Positions 30,301-38,800 of a DNA stretch of 64,000 nucleotides are shown one piece after another. This stretch comes from Glaciimonas sp. PCH181. GTDB lineage: Bacteria; Pseudomonadota; Gammaproteobacteria; Burkholderiales; Burkholderiaceae_D. The stretch is from assembly GCF_003056055.1 (NCBI RefSeq), contig NZ_PYFP01000003.1, positions 1 through 64,000 on the forward strand. The letters are read 5' to 3'. The position numbers were made by a program, and so were the translations under genes. The notes below the pieces were generated by a model. It saw only the letters and a list, made by a program, of their open reading frames with translations. It searched no databases and was not told the origin of the DNA. Position 1 is the stretch's first letter. Each line of letters opens with the position of its first letter.

Positions 30301-32784
30301 AATACCTAAACGATCGGCCTCACGTTTCCAGTCATCTTTAGTGAAATGCTGGGCGACGTTCATCGCGGTACGAAGCTGCTCTAATACTTCAGATTTTTTT
30401 GCCTTGGCTGAATGCAATTGCAAGCAAAACGGACCCAGGCCAATCGCGTTCAAACGACGCTGCACCACGTCCAGCGCCGCCATTTTTTCTGAGACGAACA
30501 GGACAGTTTTTCCTTGCCCCAGAAAGTGCGCGATTAGATTAGTAATGGTTTGTGATTTCCCCGTGCCCGGCGGCCCTTCCAGCGCAAAATCGTGCCCGGC
30601 GCCAGCCCGACTGATCGCATTTAATTGCGAAGAATCTGCCAACAAAGGCGTCAACAAACTATCGGGTGCATGGCGCCGATCCATATCCTCGCGCCTGCCG
30701 ATATCAACGCCGCTGCCCATTGAGGTTAGCGGGCGCTCAATCAAATGATTGACTACACGATTCTGTTTAAGCTGCTCGCTGCGATCCTGCAAATCTTTCC
30801 ACATCAGGTATTTGGTGAATGAAAATATTCCCAAATAGACATCTTCACGCACTTCCCAGCGTGGTATGTCATTAATTGCCAGACGGATAATTTGCCAGAT
30901 TTTTGCGACATCGACGCCGTTACCATCCACTGGCAAAGGATCTAATCCTTTGATCGAGAGTTGAAATTTTTCGCGCAACAACTGGATCAGCGTCGGATTG
31001 ATGATGGTTTCATCGTCATGGCGCTTAATGGCGTAACCGGACCGCACCGATTGCCGCGTCAACGTGACTGGCACCAGCAATATCGGGGCTAGCAGTGTTT
31101 TCTCAGCGCGCTCATCTTCGGTCCAACGCAGAAAGCCTAGCGCCAGATACAGCGTATTCGCACCGCCCTCCTCCAGACCTAAACGGGCGGCGCTATAAAT
31201 CTCGTATAAATGGGCATCAAGTTTTTTGGCATCGAGAGTTGCCAGCAGTTCGTGCATCTGCATGGCTTCCAGCGCGGCGGCTTCAACGGGATCCTCACCG
31301 TTACGGCGTATCGCGATGGCAGTTGCGCGAGGGTCTGCGGGATTCACCGCATCCATGATCAGCGGCAAATGTCGGAACTTCCATTCTTTGCCATCCGATA
31401 ATTCATCTTCCAAATGACTAGGATTTGGCACGCGCAACGGCAGCATGACTTTGGTAGGCTTGAAATTGATCAGCCGGTTACGCAGGGTCAAATCCAATAA
31501 TTTGGATTTCCAGCGCGCCAGACGACCGTCCGCAGTTTCAGCTGGCGCGTCTTCATCAATCACAATCGCGACGCTATCCAGCGGCGGCAATGCGGGAGGC
31601 GGCTCAATGCGCGGCTCGACCGTTACTGATGGCGTATCGTCCATCGCCGTTACCGAAGAGCGCGATGGCAGCGGCCTGATTTGCTCCATTCGTGCACGTT
31701 TGATATCGATTGCGAATAGGAATTCGTCTTCGGCCAGCAGTTGTTCCTGGCCGTTTTCGCAGGCCAGACGTAATGTCGCTGCCGGTCGATGGGTCAGCAT
31801 GGTGGTTTCAAATACAAGTAACTCGCCGCTGGCGACACGTTTGCGGACTGCCTGACAATCGTCAAATACGGCGCTGGGCAAAGTAGTATTTATCAACCAA
31901 CATCCGACGAAAGCATGGCCTTTTTTGACTATCACTAAAGGATTGAGTCCGGCTTGTTCCATGCATGACACCAGCAGCATCGAAGAGTCGAGGCAGGTAA
32001 CCATACCGCCGCTGAGAATGCGGTCGGGGGTACGGATCTTTTGGCCGTCGTTGCCGAACGAGGCGGCGGGTTCGATGTAGTTCAGTTGCAGCGCTGCGAT
32101 GACGCTATAAATCGCTGAAATCTGCGCCCAGGCATCTTCGCGATTTTTAGATTGATAGCCGTTTAGGTGCTGCCCGGTGCCGGTTTTGTGCAGCAGTTCG
32201 CTGCATTGGGACATCAAGCGGTCTATGACGGGATTGTTTGGTAATGAGAATGCGGCTAGTAACTCGGGCAATGCGCGGGTGCCTGCCCATTGGTCGTAAG
32301 CTAGGACGTCTACCGGATGCTCGGCGGTCGCTATTACTGTGTTATTCGCTATGACTTCAATGATCACTCGGCCGCGTTCGGCTTCGTTTAACTCGGCTAG
32401 ATAACGGTGTGCTATTTTTAAATCGATGGGGTCGATACGGCGAGTTTCGTAGGCCTCAAGGTGGGCGAACCTCAATCGCATGATGTCGGCGAATGATGGC
32501 TCACATTTGATGACTATTTCGATGTCTCGAAGTGGTTCTTCGCTTTGATTCTGGATCGATAATGTGCGGATTAAAGGGACGTTATTTTGATACGACGCGT
32601 AGTTCACCGTGGCGTCAATTTGGGCCGTGATCGTGATGTTGGGTGCGGACTGGGGTGACGCTTCTTGATCAAACTGTTGATCGGCGTTTTGGTCTGCTTG
32701 TTGTGGGTGCTCTGACTTCTCCGACACTGCGTCCTCTTCTTTTTGTGATCTAGGGCTGTACTGCGGGTTAAAGGTCATCATCAT
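27346..32784 (-). CDS. DUF4011-superfamily 1 helicase-Vsr/MTES_1575-like nuclease (Hhe-like)
   Basis: 1812 residues. N-terminal third: an Ig-like/NEAT-type beta part (about 48-170), then a transglutaminase-like fold with Cys264 (MVTCLDSSML), His290 (KKGHAFVGCW) and Asp308-309 as a possible triad. DUF4011 begins near 421 (RLARWKSKLLDLTLRNRLINF). The helicase has Walker A GPPGTGKS at 737-744, Walker B VVFDEAS (DEAS 1385-1388), GDPKQLPP at 1409-1416, WHYRSRHESLI, VQGDERD and VAITRAR at 1624-1630. The C-terminal nuclease (about 1684-1790) has Asp1713 (YRLDIGV) and Glu1730 (GVECDGATYH), the DUF559/Vsr-like pattern. This architecture matches helicase-nuclease proteins reported as anti-phage (Hhe, from memory). 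The start is an ATG triplet without a clear ribosome site. Confidence 0.88.
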   Translation of the reverse strand: MMMTFNPQYSPRSQKEEDAVSEKSEHPQQADQNADQQFDQEASPQSAPNITITAQIDATVNYASYQNNVPLIRTLSIQNQSEEPLRDIEIVIKCEPSFADIMRLRFAHLEAYETRRIDPIDLKIAHRYLAELNEAERGRVIIEVIANNTVIATAEHPVDVLAYDQWAGTRALPELLAAFSLPNNPVIDRLMSQCSELLHKTGTGQHLNGYQSKNREDAWAQISAIYSVIAALQLNYIEPAASFGNDGQKIRTPDRILSGGMVTCLDSSMLLVSCMEQAGLNPLVIVKKGHAFVGCWLINTTLPSAVFDDCQAVRKRVASGELLVFETTMLTHRPAATLRLACENGQEQLLAEDEFLFAIDIKRARMEQIRPLPSRSSVTAMDDTPSVTVEPRIEPPPALPPLDSVAIVIDEDAPAETADGRLARWKSKLLDLTLRNRLINFKPTKVMLPLRVPNPSHLEDELSDGKEWKFRHLPLIMDAVNPADPRATAIAIRRNGEDPVEAAALEAMQMHELLATLDAKKLDAHLYEIYSAARLGLEEGGANTLYLALGFLRWTEDERAEKTLLAPILLVPVTLTRQSVRSGYAIKRHDDETIINPTLIQLLREKFQLSIKGLDPLPVDGNGVDVAKIWQIIRLAINDIPRWEVREDVYLGIFSFTKYLMWKDLQDRSEQLKQNRVVNHLIERPLTSMGSGVDIGRREDMDRRHAPDSLLTPLLADSSQLNAISRAGAGHDFALEGPPGTGKSQTITNLIAHFLGQGKTVLFVSEKMAALDVVQRRLNAIGLGPFCLQLHSAKAKKSEVLEQLRTAMNVAQHFTKDDWKREADRLGILRADLNTLVQALHRTYPHGLTVRGATDSAILHHKSWAAAVMPWMNPDTHDRAGLEALRELVRTIQVVVEELGPLQQHPLRLVRHTEWSNAWEEQFLKTTAELDAASAQLQFAAAALESVFGLSLSAPSQAVLEAIDVLIDVLLQVPQIPIGIAASGDDASTRSALQKLRQNGERRAAFAQTLSSLGFTPEIARANGMQLAEAWNLALQTWWPKNWIATRSVKTRLALYTSNQQPPTTAAIPVALKALRGLNDEDQALSLIEAQATIWLGNDYQGPQTDWTAIARYEEWGQQFELAIARFAATGDSAAASALANRLRQLVSQQRAALGPHGALSTLLVNFKNTFREFTLKLAQATEYAGAGPEFAGPVHAAGLPTRVRGVVAGWQAQRRWLRSWCKWRGLRKQAVDAGISSVVQAIEQDRIALKDLAHYVEYSYQVWWLKMITDQEPVLRNFSSADHDRKIREFRTSDARFQQLTEQYLHAVLAGKVPRVEAGQKPDAEMGLVLRELAKQKAHLPVRKLVRGIPTLLPKLKPCLLMSPLSVAQYLDAAHSSFDLVVFDEASQILVWDAVGAIARGKQLVVVGDPKQLPPTSFFARADDDDQSDADGEDASVSDLESILDECLGAGLPTLRLEWHYRSRHESLITFSNHRYYDSRLITFPSPVTLDQAVRLQMVAGVYDRGGSRTNRAEADAIVTTIVAHFGDDSRRHLTMGVVTFNQPQQRLIETLLDEELRKAPELEQRIAEHGPEKLFIKNLENVQGDERDVILFSIAYGKDAAGRMPMNFGPLNKEGGQRRLNVAITRARVGVTIISSIRPEDIDISRTRATGVIDLKNYLEFAQKGARALVEQSIPTGREPDSPFEVEVIRALRNRGWVVHPQVGCSGYRLDIGVVHPDHPGTFLLGVECDGATYHSLPTARDRDRLRQLVLEGLGWALHRIWSTDWWTDSEREMAKLEKVLLQKLAESTPVVAEITPERIEENVFLVEKF

Positions 32785-32866
32785 ACCAACGCGGGTGTAA
32801 ATATGCAGCGCTATCGGCCTGGAATTCTTGGGGAATGTTTGGTATCTTTTTTGATGATGGATTATT

Positions 32867-32885
32867 GAGAGAGAGAGAGAGAGAG
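32867..32885. repeat. (GA)9 dinucleotide repeat
   Basis: Nine GA units followed by G, about 80 bases upstream of the helicase-nuclease start codon. Tracts of this length can gain or lose units by slippage, so this could alter promoter or leader spacing. Seen directly; the effect is inferred. Confidence 0.85.
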
Positions 32886-32902
32886 TGGGAATTGGGGATA
32901 AA

Positions 32903-33011
32903 GTTCGGTTCGCTGGTTGTTGAAACGGTTAATGCTCCGTTGATGCAAGCCGCGCCGCCACCGGCTTGCATCAACGGAGCATTAACCGTTTCAATTACCA
33001 AATAACCGAAC
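32903..33011. repeat. Very long inverted repeat (33-bp perfect core, about 50-base arms)
   Basis: The arms 32920-32952 and 32962-32994 are perfect reverse complements of 33 bases around a 9-base loop (CGCCGCCAC). Beyond a few mismatches the pairing resumes with GTTCGGTT (32903-32910) and AACCGAAC (33004-33011), giving equal arms of 50. It lies between the zinc-ribbon gene stop (33022) and the helicase start (32784), both on the minus strand. There is no T run to make it a normal terminator. It could form a cruciform, a stable mRNA hairpin, or mark a mobile or REP-like element. Confidence 0.9.
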
Positions 33012-33021
33012 CAAACCAACA

Positions 33022-33240
33022 TCAATGATGATGATGCGCCCATTCTCCATCAGCAGACGCCAAATACCCCTCAACAGCATCCTTCTGTCCAGTAGCATGC
33101 CGCTTCAACTCCCCACATTTACAAATTCCCTGATAAGGCTGAATATGCGAACAAGCCGACACTTTCTGCAAAAACACCTGAACCGGTTTAGTACATTTCT
33201 CACACTTAAAAGTAAGTGTACGCGCAGGTTTATTAGCCAT
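33022..33240 (-). CDS. Small zinc-ribbon protein
   Basis: 72 residues. Four or five Cys in pairs (KCEKC near 12-16, then SACSH and ICKCG near 29-42) suggest a small zinc ribbon. The protein ends WAHHHH, another possible metal-binding patch. It is preceded by GAGG 9 bases upstream of ATG 33240, which supports a real gene. The order on the minus strand is methyltransferase, this gene, a long inverted repeat, then the helicase-nuclease. It is not a recognised family here; a nucleic-acid or metal-binding role is only a guess from the Cys pattern. Confidence 0.65.
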   Translation of the reverse strand: MANKPARTLTFKCEKCTKPVQVFLQKVSACSHIQPYQGICKCGELKRHATGQKDAVEGYLASADGEWAHHHH

Positions 33241-33262
33241 AGTTTTACCTCAATTAATTAAA

Positions 33263-34384
33263 TCAATTCACCGCAAGACGCCAAAGCGAAGTCACTTCCG
33301 CCGCACGTGCAACATGCAACGCATCCGTATCGTCAGCAACCTTCGGATGATGCGGCTTAACATCAATACGCCCAAGCACCTTCAACCCAGCTTCAGCAAT
33401 CCACGTCAACAAAACATCTCGCGACCGCAAAGCTAAATGCTCAGCCAGATCAGAAAGAATCAACCAAGCCTCACCGCCCGGCGCAAGATGTTCCGCCACG
33501 CCACGCAAAAATCCCCGCAACATCCGGCTTTCCGGATCATAAACAGCATACTCAATAGGCGAACTAGGCCGCGCTGGAAGCCACGGCGGATTACAAACGA
33601 TCAACGCTGCACGTCCCGGCGGAAACAAATCCGCCTGCAACAACGTCACTTGCTGATCTAACCCCAACCGCGCCAGATTTTCTCTAGCGCAGGTTAACGC
33701 ACGCGGGTCCTGATCGGTCGCCACCACTCGCGCAATTCCCCTACGCGCCAACACCGCAGCCAACACCCCCGTACCTGTACCGATATCAAACGCAAGATCA
33801 GTCGTCGGCAACGGCGCTTCCGCCACCAAACCAATGTACTCACCCCGCACCGGCGAAAACACACCGTAATGCGGATGAATGCGATCCCCAAGCGTCGGAA
33901 TGTCGACGCCTTTTTTACGCCATTCATGCGCCCCTACCAAACCCAGCAACTCCCTTAGCGAAGCCACAAAAGGGCCGTCGGCGAGGCCATAAGCCTCCAG
34001 GCAGGCTTGCTTAACATCCGGCGCACGGCGCAGCGGAATCGTGAAATTATCATCAAAAGGCAACAACACCATCGCCAATGTACGCGCACGCTGCGATTGT
34101 GCCTGACGATGAAAATTGAATACATCAGTCGGCGTGGTAGCAGCTTTAGGAGGTTTTCGGTCAGTCCGACGTGCTAACGCCTGCAAAAGTTGGCGTGCAT
34201 TTTGAAAGTCGCCACGCCACAACATCGCTGTACCCTCCGACGCCAGTCGAAAAGCAGCATCGGCAGTCATCCGGTCATCCGCTATCACTACGCGCTTGGG
34301 CGCTGGTGCGCCGCTTTCTGAATGCCAGCGTATGGAGCGCGGCTGGTCGTCTTCGGTCCAGTTAATCATCAAAGGCTGGCTCAT
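33263..34384 (-). CDS. Class I SAM-dependent methyltransferase
   Basis: 373 residues from ATG 34384. The Rossmann SAM-binding motif I reads LAFDIGTGTGVLAAVLARRG, followed by the acidic motif II VVATDQDPRAL. The catalytic-type motif CNPPWLPA is the NPPY/NPPW form seen in N-methyltransferases acting on glutamine or nucleic-acid bases (HemK/PrmC, RsmC-like). The N-terminal 150 residues resemble no fold I can name. The target is unknown. It lies 22 bases upstream of the small zinc-ribbon gene on the same strand and may be cotranscribed with it. A longer upstream start (34426) is less likely. Confidence 0.85.
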   Translation of the reverse strand: MSQPLMINWTEDDQPRSIRWHSESGAPAPKRVVIADDRMTADAAFRLASEGTAMLWRGDFQNARQLLQALARRTDRKPPKAATTPTDVFNFHRQAQSQRARTLAMVLLPFDDNFTIPLRRAPDVKQACLEAYGLADGPFVASLRELLGLVGAHEWRKKGVDIPTLGDRIHPHYGVFSPVRGEYIGLVAEAPLPTTDLAFDIGTGTGVLAAVLARRGIARVVATDQDPRALTCARENLARLGLDQQVTLLQADLFPPGRAALIVCNPPWLPARPSSPIEYAVYDPESRMLRGFLRGVAEHLAPGGEAWLILSDLAEHLALRSRDVLLTWIAEAGLKVLGRIDVKPHHPKVADDTDALHVARAAEVTSLWRLAVN

Positions 34385-34611
34385 ACAGAAACCTGCTGCA
34401 CGCGAAGAAACTGTTGGGAGAAGCACATTAAGTGTGCGAACGCTGGAGAGCGCATGAATGCTGCCTTAATAAAGAAAATAACGGTAAAACATAAAGCTTT
34501 AATAACGCTTTGAGAAACGCAACGCAATCGATGCCAAACAGCAACATTAATGAAATACTCAACAGCAGTGCTAGCAGCAAGAGGCCCGGCGCTTAGCCTG
34601 AAAACGCTTCA

Positions 34612-35364
34612 TCAAAACCGTTCGTAGCCCAATAAATAGCGCCACTGCCCCACCGGCAAACCTGCCATCGGCACGCGCCCCAGACGGATGCGTTTCATTC
34701 CAACCACTTCCAACCCAACTTTTTCGCACATATGAGCGATCAAGCCGCGTGGTGGTGCTTTCAAAGGAAAACGTAAGCGGGTTTCATTTTGCCAACTAAT
34801 CTTAACCGGCGGCAACGGCTTGCCACTGAATTTCAAACCGTGATTCAGTAGCTGCAAACCATCAGGAATAATGTCGCCGCGAACTTCAACGATGTATTCC
34901 TGTTCGATTTTAGCGGCATCATCCACCAATTTTCGGGTGATTTTCCAATCTTGCGTCAGCACTACCAGACCGCTGGCCTTCGGTTCAAGCGGATTCACAA
35001 GATTCAAACCGACCAGATGATGCTTCAGAAAACGCAAGCCGGATCGATCATCTGGCGATAGATTATCCGGGCTTAGCAACTTGGCAATGACAGACGCATT
35101 CAGCGCAGTCGCTGCATCCGAAGCATCGGCTGCCAATTCAATTCCGGTAGGCAAATGCAGCAAAATAGTGACTGGCTCTACCGGTTGCAAAACAGCATCC
35201 GGCAGTAACGCAACACGCTGTTGCGGAGAAACGCGAAAACCGGCTTCCTCGACGACAACCTCATCCACCGTGACCCAACCGCCCTGGATGTATTGCTCGG
35301 CCTCCGTGCGGGAGCAAGGGACTAGCTCAGCGAGATATTTGGCAAGGCGAACGGATTCTGTCAT
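34612..35364 (-). CDS. S4-domain pseudouridine synthase-like protein (RsuA/RluF type), catalytic Asp replaced
   Basis: 250 residues. An N-terminal S4 RNA-binding domain (1-60: VRLAKYLAELVPCSRTEAEQYIQGGWVTVD) is followed by a RsuA/RluF-type synthase fold. Where active enzymes have GRLDxDTxGL, this protein has NPLEPKASGL (by direct alignment): Arg is replaced by Pro and the catalytic Asp by Glu. The rest of the fold looks intact, including VVLTQDWKITRKL, EQEYIVEV and GLIAHMCEKVGLEVVGMKRIRLGRV. It may bind RNA without catalysis, or use an unusual mechanism. ATG 35364. The 227-base gap before it (34385-34611) holds nothing clear. Confidence 0.85.
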   Translation of the reverse strand: MTESVRLAKYLAELVPCSRTEAEQYIQGGWVTVDEVVVEEAGFRVSPQQRVALLPDAVLQPVEPVTILLHLPTGIELAADASDAATALNASVIAKLLSPDNLSPDDRSGLRFLKHHLVGLNLVNPLEPKASGLVVLTQDWKITRKLVDDAAKIEQEYIVEVRGDIIPDGLQLLNHGLKFSGKPLPPVKISWQNETRLRFPLKAPPRGLIAHMCEKVGLEVVGMKRIRLGRVPMAGLPVGQWRYLLGYERF

Positions 35365-35467
35365 GGCAACGATATAAAAATGGAGAGGCGCGAACGGCGG
35401 CGCTGAAGTGCGTATGAACTCACTGATGGCTTACGTAAATTACTAAAATTGCTAACTAACTATCGGC

Positions 35468-35719
35468 TTACTTGTTAGGCGTCTTAGCACGGCCATGAAA
35501 TGCTTCCGGCCGAGATTTATTTTTTTCTTCGAAAATTTTCTTGGCATCCAGTACGGCATTTTCTTGCGTGCGCAGTTCAGGATGATCATCGTGCAGCGTA
35601 AAGAAATCCGCTGCCTGGGCACGCATAACGTGCTTGATCGCTGCGGCATCCGTCAGGTCATATTTTTCAGTCAACAGCGTGGTAACTTCGTCCAGATATT
35701 CTTCATAGGTCATCGTCAT
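35468..35719 (-). CDS. Small conserved hypothetical protein
   Basis: 83 residues, acidic at the start (MTYEEYLDEVTTLLTEKYDL) and basic at the end (KNKSRPEAFHGRAKTPNK). Start at ATG 35719 is supported by GGAG 8 bases upstream. No membrane segment, signal peptide or Cys. It is predicted helical. It lies between purL and the pseudouridine synthase on the same strand. Function unknown; it looks like a real gene because of its codon use and ribosome site. Confidence 0.7.
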   Translation of the reverse strand: MTMTYEEYLDEVTTLLTEKYDLTDAAAIKHVMRAQAADFFTLHDDHPELRTQENAVLDAKKIFEEKNKSRPEAFHGRAKTPNK

Positions 35720-35753
35720 GGCGTTACTCCAATGTATTTCGTGTGGAACTAAA

Positions 35754-35785
35754 TAGGGCGGAAAAGCAAGCTGCCTTCCGCCCTA
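35754..35785 (-). terminator. Candidate terminator after purL
   Basis: TAGGGCGGAA / TTCCGCCCTA, a 10-bp stem 73 bases after the purL stop, followed on the minus strand by TTTAGTT. Moderate candidate. Confidence 0.6.
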
Positions 35786-35857
35786 CTGTATGCATATTTA
35801 TAGCAGGTATTTGATGGCATGCATTGCCAACGACACCCACACCGCGTTTAGTCTGGC

Positions 35858-38800
35858 TTAGCCGACCCACGTCCGCGCATTGCGGAACATGCGCATCCAT
35901 GGCGAATCTTCACCCCAACCTTCAGGATGCCATGATTGCTGCACGCTGCGGAATACTCGCTCAGCGTGCGGCATGATGGCGTTGAATCGACCGTCTGCGG
36001 TGGTGACCGCCGTAATTCCTTGCGGCGAACCGTTCGGGTTGTACGGATAAGCTTCGCTGACCTGCCCTTTGTTATCGACAAAGCGCATCCCGACCAATGC
36101 TTGATTGATGTCGCCGGTTTGCGAGAAGTCTGCAAAACCTTCACCATGCGCAACAGCAATCGGCGTTTGTGTGCCGGCCATGCCTTGCAAGAAAATCGAT
36201 GGCGATTCTTCAATTTGCACCATCGAGAAGCGGCCTTCGAATTTTTCCGATTTATTGCGCGTGAACTTAGGCCAGGCTTGCGCGCCGGGAATGATGCCCT
36301 TTAAATTGGCAATCATCTGGCAGCCGTTACAAATTCCCAATGCAAACGTATCGTTGCGATTGAAGAATGTCGAGAACTGTTCAGCCAATGCGGCGTTAAA
36401 CAAAATTGTCTTGGCCCAGCCTTCGCCCGCACCCAGCACATCGCCGTAAGAAAAACCGCCCACCGCGATAAAGGCTTTGAAATCATCCAGTTGCGCACGT
36501 CCGGCAATCAAATCGCTCATATGCACATCGACGGCAGTGAAACCGGATTTATGCATCACATAGGCGGTTTCAACATGCGAATTGACGCCTTGTTCACGCA
36601 AAATCGCCACGCGAGGACGCGCTCCGACATTGATGAAAGGCGCACCAATGTCTTGCTGCAAATCGAACGTAATTTTTGGTGTAATACCGGGATCAAGCGT
36701 ATCCAGAATACGGTCGTATTCGGCATCGGCGCTGGCTGGATTGTCACGCAGACGGGCGATACGCCAGCTGGTTTCGCTCCACAACCGTTGCAGCGAAATC
36801 CGCGACTGGTTGTAAATGGCTTTGGCATCGCGCGTAAATTCAATCACGTCACGGGCATCGGGTTTGCCAATGATATGGCTGCACGCGCCTAGGTTATAGG
36901 TACGCAAGACGTTCATGACTTCCGACTTTTGCGCGGCCCGAACCTGAATGACTGCGCCCAACTCTTCGTTAAACAAGGCGCGCAATGTCATTTCATTACG
37001 ACGTTCCGATATTTGACCGGCCCAGTTTTTCGAATCGCCCCAATCTGCGGCGTGTTCGCTTTCCATCGTCAGAATGTCTAGATTGACCGAGAAACCCACG
37101 TGACCGGCAAACGCCATTTCACACAAAGTCGTGAACAGGCCACCATCCGAACGGTCGTGGTAAGCCAATAATTTGTCTTCGGTATTGAGTTGCTGAATCG
37201 CGTTGAAGAAGCCTTTCAGGTCTTCTGCGCTATCGACATCCGGCGTTTCGTTACCGATCTGCTGCATGACTTGCGTCAACGCGGATGCGCCCATACGGCT
37301 TTTGCCACGTCCGAGATCAATCAAAATCAGCGCAGTATCACCTGCATCGGTGCGCAATTGCGGTGTCAGCGTGCGACGTACATCGGTCACTGGCGCGAAG
37401 GCGGAAACAATCAGCGATACCGGCGACGTAACTGCCTTGCTTTCTGCATCATCTTTCCACGTCGTGCGCATAGACAACGAATCCTTGCCCACCGGAATGC
37501 TGATACCCAGCGCAGGGCATAGCTCCATCCCAACTGCTTTGACGGTATCAAACAATGCGGCATCCTGACCGGGCTGACCGCAAGCCGCCATCCAGTTGGC
37601 TGACAATTTGATATCGGACAGTGATGCGATCGGTGCGGCGGCGATATTGGTCAGCGCTTCACCAACGGCCATCCGACCGGATGCAGCAGCATTAATGACA
37701 GCCAGCGGCGTACGCTCGCCCATAGACATCGCTTCGCCCAGATAACCTTCAAAACTCATCGTCGTCACGGCACAATCTGCGACCGGGATTTGCCATGGAC
37801 CAACCATTTGATCGCGCACGGAAGTCGCGCCAACGGTACGATCGCCAATAGTAATCAGAAACGATTTATCAGCGACTGTCGGCAACTTCAATACGCGCTG
37901 CGATACTTCTAACAGATCCATGCCAGTCAGATCGACTGCGGGTAAATTGGCTGCGATACGCTGTACTTCGCGGTGCATTTTTGGCGGCTTGCCCAGCAAC
38001 ACATCCATCGGCATATCGACAGGATTATTATTGTGCTGAGGATCAATCACCTTCAATTGGCGCTCTTCCGTTGCAGTGCCGACTACGGCAAACAAGCAAC
38101 GCTCACGCTGGCAGAAGTACTCAAACAGCGGCAGACTTTCTGGGGCAATCGCCATAACGTAGCGTTCTTGCGATTCGTTACTCCAGATTTCTTTCGGTGC
38201 CATGCCGCTCTCTTCCAACGGCACTTTACGCAAATCGAAAATCGCGCCGCGCTTGGCGTCGTTGGTGATTTCAGGGAAGGCATTCGACAAACCGCCTGCG
38301 CCCACATCATGAATCGACAAAATCGGGTTGTTGTCGCCCAACGACCAGCAAGCGTTGATCACTTCTTGCGCCCGGCGCTCCATTTCTGGATTACCACGCT
38401 GAACCGAATCAAAGTCCAGATCCGCCGTATTAGTGCCGGTCGCCATCGATGACGCCGCGCTGCCGCCCATCCCGATACGCATGCCGGGACCACCCAATTG
38501 AATCAGCAAGCTGCCGACTGGCAAGGCGTTTTTGAAAGTGTGTTTATCAGAGATACTGCCGATACCGCCAGCAATCATGATCGGCTTGTGATAGCCGTGC
38601 ACGTTGCCAGCGACGTTTTGTTCGTAAGTACGGAAATAGCCGCCTAATATAGGACGGCCGAATTCGTTGTTAAACGCTGCACCGCCTAAAGGACCATCAA
38701 TCATGATTTGCAACGGCGAAGCAATGCGGTCTGGCTTGCCGTAAATAGCGGTACTTTCTGCGGCGGCAAGCGTGACATCGCCTGTGTTTTCCCAAGCCTG

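Noticed and set aside
32768..33043. 91-residue minus-strand frame running through the long inverted repeat
   Set aside because: It consists mostly of the inverted repeat and the GA tract, overlaps two better genes and has no ribosome site.
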